A DNA stretch of 5,325 nucleotides from Brucellaceae bacterium (GTDB taxonomy: Bacteria > Pseudomonadota > Alphaproteobacteria > Rhizobiales > Rhizobiaceae). Every line of letters starts with the position of its first letter. The first letter of the stretch is position 1. Below are positions 1 to 5,257 of this stretch, one piece after another. The position numbers were made by a program, and so were the translations under genes. The notes under the pieces were generated by a model. That model was not told where the DNA came from, did not search any database, and saw only the letters and a program-made list of their open reading frames with translations. The stretch covers positions 1 through 5,325 of the forward strand of contig JAIRVW010000225.1 of NCBI GenBank assembly GCA_031253705.1. Direction: 5' to 3'.

Positions 1-1103
1 TGCAGAATATGGTCGCCGCCGCCATGGCCGTAAGTGTCATTGATGCGTTTGAAATTGTCGATGTCGACCATCATCACGCTCAGTTCCATCTTGTTTTGTG
101 ATGCCATTTTGACTTCACGGGTCAGAATGGATGGCAGGAAGCGCCGGTTGAGGGTCCGCGTCAGCGGATCGCGGCCGGATTCCATTGCTGCAGCCGCCTG
201 AAACAATTCAGCCAGCAGGAATTTGATTTCACCGGTTTTGTTTTTAAACGCCTCAATCAGATCTGCCAGATTATGGTCTGCATTCAGGCTTGCCGCGGCA
301 ATTGACGGCAGCAGAATATTATCAATATAGCGCATATCGATACGGATATTTTCCAGCACAGAGTAGCCGTGGAAAATCATATCGCCCTTGTGATGCAGCC
401 ACAGGCCGAAATCCGAACTGGAGAGCAGGGGCAGCGGTGTTTCCTGACGATTGCCGCAAAGGCTGAAAAGAACAGACTGGCTCCATTCCATCAGCGCTGC
501 ACGCTGGGTTTCACGTTCCAGCGTCACATCCTGACTGAGCGCGAAGGCACGATAAGCCTCGTCAGTCTGGGCATCTGTCTTGGTGTTGCTGACAAAAGCC
601 TGGCTCATGAATTCGATCGCAATATTGATCGCATTGCTTGCATAAGCGGCAAGAATGGCAAAATCCTCGCGGCTGATATCCATTTTATTCAGCAACAACA
701 CGATCTCGTTTTTGAGCAGACGCGCGCCTTGCATCACCACATGGATAGGCACCTGTATGCGTGCATGAACCTCGCCGATTTTGCGTTGCTCGGCAACAAA
801 AGCATCGACATCCATCGTCCGCTCAACAAAGAGACGACGCAGCCAGCCGCGCATGGAGTGCTGCAGGCGGCTATGAACAACTTCCTGTGAAAGGAACGGA
901 CTGGCATCAGGATTTTGCAGCAGGCGCTCATAAAAGACCCGCACCAGCCGGTCTTTTTCGCTTTCAATCAGCTGCGCCAGCTGGCTTGCAAGAGGGGCAG
1001 AAAGGCTGCGGGTGAGCTGAACCCATTCGCCTTCCGATGGCATAAGAGGAGGCTTGTTTGCAGCATAACCGGCTATCTCTGTCTTCAGAGCCATTGTATT
1101 CAT
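1..1103 (-). CDS. dosC: Globin-coupled diguanylate cyclase, DosC/YddV-like (C-terminus cut by window edge)
   Basis: Haem-based sensor predicted to make cyclic-di-GMP from two GTP in the cytoplasm, with activity set by a ligand such as O2 on the globin haem. 367 residues are visible. An N-terminal globin-coupled-sensor domain (about 20-170) has proximal His113 in EVHARI, distal-pocket Tyr58 in VFYERL and Leu80. These match His98, Tyr43 and Leu65 of E. coli DosC with a constant offset of 15. A middle domain (about 185-300) contains FGLWLHHKG, very close to DosC. GGDEF begins at Asp312 (DPLTRTLNRRFLP) and continues to VDIDNFKRINDTYGH, with metal-binding Asp347. The GGDEF signature loop and any inhibitory RxxD site are beyond the window. 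The start at 1103 has GGAG at 1115-1118, 11 nt upstream; an in-frame ATG at 1094 is the alternative. The family call is firm; the symbol rests on similarity, and no dosP partner is visible. Confidence 0.93.
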   Translation of the reverse strand, partial: MNTMALKTEIAGYAANKPPLMPSEGEWVQLTRSLSAPLASQLAQLIESEKDRLVRVFYERLLQNPDASPFLSQEVVHSRLQHSMRGWLRRLFVERTMDVDAFVAEQRKIGEVHARIQVPIHVVMQGARLLKNEIVLLLNKMDISREDFAILAAYASNAINIAIEFMSQAFVSNTKTDAQTDEAYRAFALSQDVTLERETQRAALMEWSQSVLFSLCGNRQETPLPLLSSSDFGLWLHHKGDMIFHGYSVLENIRIDMRYIDNILLPSIAAASLNADHNLADLIEAFKNKTGEIKFLLAELFQAAAAMESGRDPLTRTLNRRFLPSILTREVKMASQNKMELSVMMVDIDNFKRINDTYGHGGGDHIL

Positions 1104-1210
1104 AACCGTTATATCTCCGTCATTTCTATGCCAAGGCAGTTTTGATATTCTGAATTAGCAAACATACTTTAACTAATTGTTTTTCTGTCTTTTTGACACG
1201 AAAAACTATT

Positions 1211-1232
1211 CTGTAAGCCGCGCGGTTTACAG
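1211..1232. repeat. 22-bp near-perfect inverted repeat
   Basis: CTGTAAGCC and GGTTTACAG flank a central GCGC. As DNA it is a palindrome with one mismatched pair. As RNA it would form a 9-bp stem (one G-U pair) with a four-base loop. It sits 108 bp upstream of the cyclase start and 230 bp upstream of tetR. There is no U-run on either side, so a dimeric regulator site is more likely than a terminator. The function is unknown. Confidence 0.5.
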
Positions 1233-1409
1233 ATTGCAGTTTTCACTATCACATCACTTTGACCGTCATTTAATACGTGCAGGCATTGCAACGTATCCGT
1301 TCAGCGCAAGCTGCATTTTCTGCTTCATATATTGTCTTGCAGATTTTCGAAACTATCCTGCAGAAGATTTTCATATAAAGTTTTTCTCACAAAACAAATA
1401 TGCCTTGCG

Positions 1410-1440
1410 ACTTGAAAATCAAGTATGTAGACTGATCTAC
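1410..1440 (+). promoter_or_regulatory. Probable tetR promoter with two adjacent operator-like palindromes
   Basis: The first palindrome is ACTTGA-AAA-TCAAGT (1410-1424), with perfect 6-bp arms. The second is GTAGA-CTGA-TCTAC (1427-1440), with perfect 5-bp arms. The second ends 22 bp before the TetR start codon. A possible -35 TTGCGA (1405-1410) and -10 TAGACT (1428-1433), 17 bp apart, overlap both palindromes; TTGAAA (1412-1417) is an alternative -35. Palindromes over the promoter are the usual layout for TetR-family self-repression, so this is inferred to be the repressor's own operator region. Which of the two is bound cannot be told from sequence. Confidence 0.55.
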
Positions 1441-1462
1441 CTAATGAGCTTTGAGATGCAGA

Positions 1463-2071
1463 ATGTCCGTTTCCTCCCCACAAGAAAAAGCACTGTCAGC
1501 ACGCGAGCGTTTGCTCGAAGCCGCAGGCGTGCTGTTTTATAATTATGGTATCAATGCTACCGGCATCGACATGATCACGGCCAAGGCCGGTGTCGCGAAA
1601 ATGAGCCTGTATAATAATTTTTCATCAAAAGCCGATCTTGTCGCGGCTTTCATTGAAATGCGCCATCAGGAATGGCTGGCGCTTTATCAGGCTCGTCTGA
1701 ACCACGCCACAACGCCGAAAGAGCGTATCATGGCGGTTTTTGATGCCTATAAAGATCATGCAGAATTTGATTATGAGAACGGTTTTCGCGGCTGCGGCTT
1801 GCTCAATGCCGCAGCCGAACTGACTGTCGGCGATAAGGGCAGGGAGGCTGTGCGCCGCCATAAAGAAGAGGTGGAGGGCTTTCTTGTGATGCATCTGCAA
1901 GATTACCACACTGCGGCGGGAGAGGCGCTTTCTCCTGAGACAATCGCACTTACCGCCGAGCATCTGTCCTTTTTGCTGGAAGGATCGTTTTCACGTGCCG
2001 GACTTGAAGGTACCAGCAATCGCGTGCAGCGTGCAAGACAGCTTGCAGAAACAATTCTGGCCGCCTTATGA
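1463..2071 (+). CDS. TetR/AcrR-family transcriptional regulator
   Basis: Predicted ligand-responsive, DNA-binding repressor of 202 residues, the usual TetR length. The N-terminal helix (ARERLLEAAGVLFYNYG, 13-29) leads into a typical TetR helix-turn-helix at about 33-52, with TGIDMITAKAGVAKMSLYNNF and then SSKADLVAAF. The rest is the family's variable, mainly helical ligand-binding and dimerisation domain; GFRGCGLLNAAAEL lies near 105-119. ATG 1463 was chosen because GAG (1453-1455) lies 7 nt upstream and the residues before it (from TTG 1451) add no family homology. The stop overlaps the start of the downstream exporter in ATGA (2068-2071), so the two are almost surely co-translated and the exporter is the likely target. 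The inducer cannot be inferred. Confidence 0.9.
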   Translation: MSVSSPQEKALSARERLLEAAGVLFYNYGINATGIDMITAKAGVAKMSLYNNFSSKADLVAAFIEMRHQEWLALYQARLNHATTPKERIMAVFDAYKDHAEFDYENGFRGCGLLNAAAELTVGDKGREAVRRHKEEVEGFLVMHLQDYHTAAGEALSPETIALTAEHLSFLLEGSFSRAGLEGTSNRVQRARQLAETILAAL

Positions 2072-2997
2072 GTGAAACATCTGTTCTGAAAACTGACAAT
2101 GCAGGGTTGGGTATAGTCTGCGTTCTGATCGCATCCTTTTTGTGGGGCACAACTGGCACCGCCGCAACATTTGCACCGGAGGTCGGTCCGCTTGCCATCG
2201 GCGCTGTAGCCATGGGAGCAGGCGGCTTGTTGCAGGCCCTGCTCGCCTTACGACCGTTGCAGCGCGACAAAGCCAAGTTACAGCAGCAATGGATGATTGT
2301 TGTCTTTGGTGCGGTTTCCGTGGCTGTTTATCCGCTGGCCTTTTACACCTCTATGCATCTTGCGGGTGTTACTGTCGGCACTGTTGTGACTATTGGTTCC
2401 GCGCCGCTATTTTCCGCACTGACAGAATGGCTGATAGATCGTAAAGCACTGAGCAGGCAATGGCTTGCCGGATCTGTTCCGGGGCTTGCCGGTATCGTGC
2501 TGCTCTGCTTCTTCGGGCACAGCGAATATAAGACTGATGCCACGCTCGTTTCGGGCTGGCAAACTGTGGCCGGTGTGTTTCTAGGCTTGCTCGGCGGCCT
2601 GACTTACGCGCTTTATGCCTGGGCAGCGCACCGGCTGATGTGCAAAGGCATTTCATCAAAAGCGGCTATGGGCTCGATTTTCGGAGCAGGCGGCATATTG
2701 CTGATGCCGGTTTTGCTGATTACCGGCGGTGCATTATTATCTTCATGGAATAATGCTTTGGTCGGCGCTTATATGGCCGTTATTCCGATGTTTACCGGCT
2801 ATGTGCTGTTTGGCTATGCGCTGGCGCGTATTCCTGTCAGCACGGCAACCACCATCACGCTGATTGAGCCGGTTATTGCGGCTTTGCTTGCCGTTGTTAT
2901 TGTTGGTGAGAGCCTGTCACCCTTGGGCTGGCTCGGCACTGTTCTGGTGATCTCCTGCCTTGTTATTCTCTCAGCTCCCCGTAAAGAGAAAGCCTGA
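2068..2997 (+). CDS. EamA/DMT-superfamily transporter (RhaT/YdcZ-like drug/metabolite exporter)
   Basis: Inner-membrane transporter of 309 residues, the usual size for a ten-helix, two-repeat EamA protein. Hydrophobic segments fall near 12-34, 41-61, 75-96, 101-122, 132-150, 166-188, 200-222, 231-254, 258-280 and 284-302. The first begins with the common EamA pattern ASFLWGTTGTAATF, and the second repeat ends with the hallmark IEPVIAALLAVVIVGESLSPLGWLG (266-290). The positively charged tail PRKEKA fits a cytoplasmic C-terminus. The start codon lies inside the tetR stop (ATGA), without a clear separate Shine-Dalgarno, indicating translational coupling. Members export amino acids, metabolites or toxic compounds; the substrate cannot be read from sequence. 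Control by the TetR protein is inferred from operon structure. Confidence 0.92.
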   Translation: MSETSVLKTDNAGLGIVCVLIASFLWGTTGTAATFAPEVGPLAIGAVAMGAGGLLQALLALRPLQRDKAKLQQQWMIVVFGAVSVAVYPLAFYTSMHLAGVTVGTVVTIGSAPLFSALTEWLIDRKALSRQWLAGSVPGLAGIVLLCFFGHSEYKTDATLVSGWQTVAGVFLGLLGGLTYALYAWAAHRLMCKGISSKAAMGSIFGAGGILLMPVLLITGGALLSSWNNALVGAYMAVIPMFTGYVLFGYALARIPVSTATTITLIEPVIAALLAVVIVGESLSPLGWLGTVLVISCLVILSAPRKEKA

Positions 2998-3007
2998 TCA
3001 GGATCAG
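2994..3007. repeat. Short palindrome spanning both convergent stop codons
   Basis: CTGATC and GATCAG flank AG. The exporter's TGA (2995-2997) is in the left arm and the WYL gene's TGA (3006-3004 on the minus strand) is in the right arm. The two-base centre is too tight for a hairpin. It is probably a by-product of similar gene ends meeting, though it could be a small protein-binding site. Confidence 0.3.
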
Positions 3008-3684
3008 CTAAGCGTTTTGAGATAATCCTCAAAACGCTTGCCTCTTTCCGGCTTGAAGAGCCGTCCGGCAGGCTGAATATCTTCAATCCGGTCTGCGCGT
3101 AAATTACGGAAATCATTTTTGTTTTCACACCAGACGGTCAGTAGCCAGACCGTATCAAACACAGTTAAACCAAGCGGCCGTACATTTCTCCGGCTGCGTT
3201 TATCCTGCAAATCAGAATAGCTGATATCGAGCACAGCTCTGTCACGTATAGCCTGTCTGAGTTGCGCCAGATGTGTGGCTGCTTTTTCATGCTCCGTGCT
3301 TTGTCTGGTTGCTGCACGGAGCGGCAAACGCGCATAGTTTTCACCATCGTCATGACCGATCGCTGCACTGATTTTTGCCGTTACACGTCGGGCAGCAGCA
3401 GCAAGTGCATCATCACCGCGTGCTGCGATCAGGCGGGTACCCAGCATCAGCGCGTCAAGTTCGTCAGGATCAAAGTGCAGGGGCGGCAGAAAATAACCCT
3501 TTTCAAGCTGATAGCCCATTCCTGCTTCGCCGCGTACGGGCGCGCCCATAGCCTGCAAGGTTGCCATGTCCCGATAAATCGTGCGCGTGGAAACCTGCAG
3601 TTCCTGTGCCAGTTTCTCAGCCGAAACCGGTTCTGTCTTGCCACGCAGATGATCCAGAAGTGTGAAAAGCCGAAATGTTCTCAT
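3004..3684 (-). CDS. YafY-type HTH/WYL-domain transcriptional regulator
   Basis: Predicted DNA-binding regulator of 226 residues. The N-terminal winged helix-turn-helix (1-60) reads MRTFRLFTLLDHLRGK, then VSAEKLAQELQVSTRTIYRDMATLQAMGAPV, the DeoR/HTH_11 pattern of this family. The WYL ligand-sensing domain (about 138-205) has DISYSDLQDKRSRRNVRPLGL and DTVWLLTVWCENKNDFRNLRADRI; W-L-L replaces the name-giving W-Y-L. The C-terminus RGKRFEDYLKTLS is family-like. ATG 3684 was chosen because related proteins start with MR.xRLF; the in-frame codon at 3711 would add nine unsupported residues and run into the palindrome. No good Shine-Dalgarno is seen. It is divergent from the small barrel protein, with an operator-like palindrome between them, so it probably regulates both. 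The effector is unknown. Confidence 0.92.
   Translation of the reverse strand: MRTFRLFTLLDHLRGKTEPVSAEKLAQELQVSTRTIYRDMATLQAMGAPVRGEAGMGYQLEKGYFLPPLHFDPDELDALMLGTRLIAARGDDALAAAARRVTAKISAAIGHDDGENYARLPLRAATRQSTEHEKAATHLAQLRQAIRDRAVLDISYSDLQDKRSRRNVRPLGLTVFDTVWLLTVWCENKNDFRNLRADRIEDIQPAGRLFKPERGKRFEDYLKTLS
3010..3039. terminator. Convergent-gene hairpin, possible bidirectional terminator, inside the WYL gene end
   Basis: AAGCGTTTTGAG and CTCAAAACGCTT form a perfect 12-bp stem around the loop ATAATC. It begins 12 bp after the exporter stop and lies within the last codons of the WYL gene, where it encodes KRFEDYLKTL. Placed between two convergent genes, it could end transcription from both sides. 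Neither flank has a strong U-run: CTCTTTCC lies a few bases beyond on the plus side. A weak terminator or an RNA-end-stabilising hairpin is therefore also possible. Confidence 0.55.
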
Positions 3685-3703
3685 GCATACAGCTTTACAC
3701 CAT

Positions 3704-3722
3704 CCTGACAAAAACTGTCAGG
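3704..3722. promoter_or_regulatory. Perfect palindrome CCTGACA-N5-TGTCAGG, probable WYL-regulator operator
   Basis: Two 7-bp arms flank AAAAC in the 81-bp gap between the divergent WYL regulator and the small barrel protein. On the minus strand CTGACA could act as a -35 for the regulator, and on the plus strand a -10-like TTATAC lies at 3732-3737. A dimer bound here could affect both promoters. The assignment to the WYL protein is inferred from position and symmetry. Confidence 0.65.
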
Positions 3723-3765
3723 GGTAATTGTTTATACGCTGCTTCTCACATGAAGGAGTTTGATG

Positions 3766-4104
3766 ATGAATTTGGCTGAAACAGTAAGTGGTGCAAATAA
3801 GACTGTGAATATTACCGGTATTGAAATAGGGCGCTTTCGCCTGAAAAGCGGTATTACCGAAGAGGCATTGCGTGCAGCCTATGCGACAATGATTGCATCA
3901 CATCTGGCTTTGCAGACCGGCTGGTATGCCCAGCATTTGGTGAAACTCAGTGACGACGTATTTCTGGATATTGCCTTTGCCACCAGTGAAGACCATGCAA
4001 AAGCGATCTGTGCAAGCTGGCAGGATCAGCCTGTTTGCAACGCATTTCTGGCGCTGATCGAACCTGTGAGCATGGAATTCGGCACAATCGTCAGCAGCCA
4101 CTGA
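3766..4104 (+). CDS. Small conserved-type protein, probable dimeric alpha/beta-barrel (ABM-like) fold
   Basis: This 112-residue soluble protein has no signal peptide or membrane segment. Its layout suits a ferredoxin-like dimeric barrel: a strand (VNITGIEIGRFRLKSGI, 14-30), a helix (TEEALRAAYATMIASHLA, 31-48), a strand with GWYAQHLVKLSDDVFLDIAFA (52-72), a helix (SEDHAKAICASW, 74-85), then NAFLALIEPVSMEFGTIVS. The charged turn LSDDVFLDIAFATSEDHA resembles antibiotic-biosynthesis-monooxygenase-like proteins, but I see no catalytic residue set, so no reaction is proposed. AGGAG at 3754-3758 lies 7 nt before ATG 3766, preferred over ATG 3763 (4 nt) and TTG 3760. It is divergent from the WYL regulator across a shared palindrome and probably under its control. 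Confidence 0.8.
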   Translation: MNLAETVSGANKTVNITGIEIGRFRLKSGITEEALRAAYATMIASHLALQTGWYAQHLVKLSDDVFLDIAFATSEDHAKAICASWQDQPVCNAFLALIEPVSMEFGTIVSSH

Positions 4105-4109
4105 TAATG

Positions 4110-4149
4110 TGCAGGCTATGAGTGGTGAACGCATAGCCTGCATGCTTTT
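4110..4149 (+). terminator. Rho-independent terminator after the small barrel protein
   Basis: TGCAGGCTATG (4110-4120) and CATAGCCTGCA (4132-4142) form a perfect 11-bp stem around an 11-base loop, followed by TGCTTTT. It starts 5 bp after the stop codon. It lies just beyond the stop of the convergent GFA gene as well, so it may act on both strands, although the minus side has no clear U-run. Confidence 0.75.
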
Positions 4150-4600
4150 ATGCAGATGCAAATTCTGTCATCAGTTTTTCGAAATCTTCAAAAGGCGGAA
4201 AAGCTTCATAATGATAGACCGCCGGCGTTTGCGCCCAAGGCAGTTTTTCTTTTGTCATGGTTTCAATGAAAGGCACAAACCATGTGCGGTCATCAAGCAG
4301 TGTTGGCCGCACATTGACGAAAGCATCGAAACCTTCAAGACGCGTGAACATCCATGTCATGCAATGCGGGCAAAAATAATGATGTTGTTCGGGGCCGTGT
4401 AAGCCGCCGATAACCGGCTCACCTTCGGTTACTTTAAAACCGGACGAGGGGATCATGGCGGTTAATGAAAAAGCGCTGCTGCTCATTGACTGACAGCCTG
4501 TGCAATGACACGCAGCCGTCATTACCGGTGCTGCACTGACCTCGACTTTGACCTGCCCACATCGGCATTGTCCGCGCAAAGGCAATGGGAGTGCTTTCAT
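4148..4600 (-). CDS. GFA/CENP-V-family zinc protein (glutathione-dependent formaldehyde-activating-like)
   Basis: Cytoplasmic protein of 150 residues with the Mss4-like GFA fold. All seven cysteines expected for the two zinc sites are present: GQCRCGQ (Cys12, Cys14), CHCTGCQ (Cys31, Cys33, Cys36) and FCPHC (Cys77, Cys80). The aromatic-rich tail (AVYHYEAFPPFEDFEKLM) is also typical. The founding member, Gfa, was reported to speed glutathione-formaldehyde adduct formation, but the wider family is functionally mixed, so no specific substrate is claimed. ATG 4600 was chosen over the in-frame ATG 4609 because AGGA ends 8 nt before 4600, whereas it abuts and overlaps 4609. It lies downstream of the HIT gene on the same strand with an 84-bp gap that holds a promoter candidate. 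It converges on the small barrel gene. Confidence 0.9.
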   Translation of the reverse strand: MKALPLPLRGQCRCGQVKVEVSAAPVMTAACHCTGCQSMSSSAFSLTAMIPSSGFKVTEGEPVIGGLHGPEQHHYFCPHCMTWMFTRLEGFDAFVNVRPTLLDDRTWFVPFIETMTKEKLPWAQTPAVYHYEAFPPFEDFEKLMTEFASA

Positions 4601-4633
4601 TACATTCATCCTTATATCAAGCGTATAGCATTC

Positions 4634-4663
4634 ATTTTACAGGAATTTTTAAACAAAAGTCAG
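4634..4663 (-). promoter_or_regulatory. Candidate promoter for the GFA gene
   Basis: On the minus strand, CTGACT (-35, 4663-4658) and TAAAAT (-10, 4639-4634) are 18 bp apart in an AT-rich stretch. They lie between the HIT stop and the GFA start. The match to the sigma-70 consensus is moderate. If used, GFA can be expressed without the HIT gene. Confidence 0.4.
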
Positions 4664-4684
4664 CGATCTGCAGTCACATTATCT

Positions 4685-5146
4685 TTATTCTGACAGCATT
4701 GCCATTGCGTCTTTAAGCTTTTGCGCTGCTTGCGTGACAGCCAGACGATGAGCCTCAGAGTTCATCTTATCCCGTGCATGATATAAAGCCGGACGAACGG
4801 CTTCAACGGATTTACCGAATTGGCTCATCCAGTCGTAACGTGGCACCATCCAGAGGTGAAAATGATGCGTCGTATCTTCATTGTAAAAATAATATACGTA
4901 CTCAATACCAAGCACGGTTAGCTGTTGCTGCCGGATTTGTTGCACCAGAGGCAGAAAGGCTGCCATTTCTGCAAGACTCATTTCGGTCAAGAGTTTGAAG
5001 TGTCTTTTCGCGGCAACTATGACCTGACCGGCAACGGGATAGGCAACATCCTGATGCGCATGAAAATAGTCATTCTCATAAATGAAACCATCACCGATAT
5101 CTCTTTGACCGGATGTGATTTCGCAGCTCAGGCAAGGACTGGTCAT
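4685..5146 (-). CDS. HIT-family (histidine triad) protein, H-x-H-x-W variant
   Basis: Predicted cytoplasmic nucleotide-binding protein of 153 residues, of the superfamily that hydrolyses or transfers nucleoside phosphates. The N-terminal CLSC (Cys5, Cys8) and KRHF (His49) match the positions of the zinc-binding CxxC and His in many bacterial HIT proteins. The core strand region AGQVIVAAKRH is typical. The active-site motif is THHFHLWMVPR (93-103): His95 and His97 fit the first two positions of HxHxH, with Trp99 in place of the third. His97 would be the nucleophile by alignment. The C-terminus is helical, with lysines and alanines. ATG 5146 has AAGG about 10 nt upstream. The gene is separated from its upstream neighbour by a strong hairpin, so its promoter should lie in 5147-5206; I could not fix it. 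The substrate is unknown. Confidence 0.88.
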   Translation of the reverse strand: MTSPCLSCEITSGQRDIGDGFIYENDYFHAHQDVAYPVAGQVIVAAKRHFKLLTEMSLAEMAAFLPLVQQIRQQQLTVLGIEYVYYFYNEDTTHHFHLWMVPRYDWMSQFGKSVEAVRPALYHARDKMNSEAHRLAVTQAAQKLKDAMAMLSE

Positions 5147-5206
5147 CGTTATATTACCTTACATTTTGATCACATAAGATAGATTATGGAACTAACTGAT
5201 ATGCAG

Positions 5207-5238
5207 ATAAAGCGGCAAATGGTGGTTTGCCGCTTTAT
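5207..5238 (-). terminator. Perfect 13-bp-stem terminator between the edge gene and the HIT gene
   Basis: ATAAAGCGGCAAA and TTTGCCGCTTTAT enclose a six-base loop (TGGTGG on the plus strand). The GC-rich core with A-rich and T-rich ends is the classic form, where the U-run is partly in the stem. It lies 19 bp past the stop of the minus-strand gene at the window edge, so it most likely ends that transcript. Its symmetry would allow action on either strand. Confidence 0.85.
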
Positions 5239-5257
5239 AGCTCATTGTTTTCAGGCT

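Larger units (their letters stand above)
1104..1462. other. AT-rich divergent intergenic region
   Basis: This 359-bp spacer separates the starts of the minus-strand diguanylate cyclase and the plus-strand TetR gene, so it must hold both promoters. I see no convincing protein-coding frame or RNA gene in it. It contains four inverted repeats: 1211-1232, 1273-1296, 1410-1424 and 1427-1440. The last two lie close to the tetR start and are listed separately. I could not pick a credible -35/-10 pair for the minus-strand gene. Confidence 0.7.

Noticed and set aside
369..890. 173-codon open frame on the plus strand
   Set aside because: It lies wholly antisense to the globin and middle domains of the diguanylate cyclase, whose residues are clearly conserved. 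Its own translation shows no family pattern.
1193..1198. TTGACA, a consensus -35 hexamer on the plus strand
   Set aside because: No -10-like hexamer lies 16-18 bp downstream; the region there is the GC-rich centre of the 22-bp palindrome.
1341..1372. Repeated AGATTTTC (1341-1348 and 1365-1372), with TTCATATA also seen twice nearby
   Set aside because: These are short, imperfectly spaced matches in AT-rich DNA, expected by chance.
1177..1542. 121-codon open frame on the plus strand starting at TTG
   Set aside because: It begins in AT-rich spacer, lacks a ribosome site, runs out of frame into the TetR gene and has no recognisable domain.
3262..3708. 148-codon plus-strand frame opposite the WYL regulator
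   Set aside because: It is the antisense shadow of a gene with clear HTH and WYL motifs, and its sequence is cysteine-rich and unlike any family I know.
4109..4402. 97-codon plus-strand frame over the terminator and GFA gene
   Set aside because: It starts inside the terminator stem and is antisense to the conserved GFA C-terminus.
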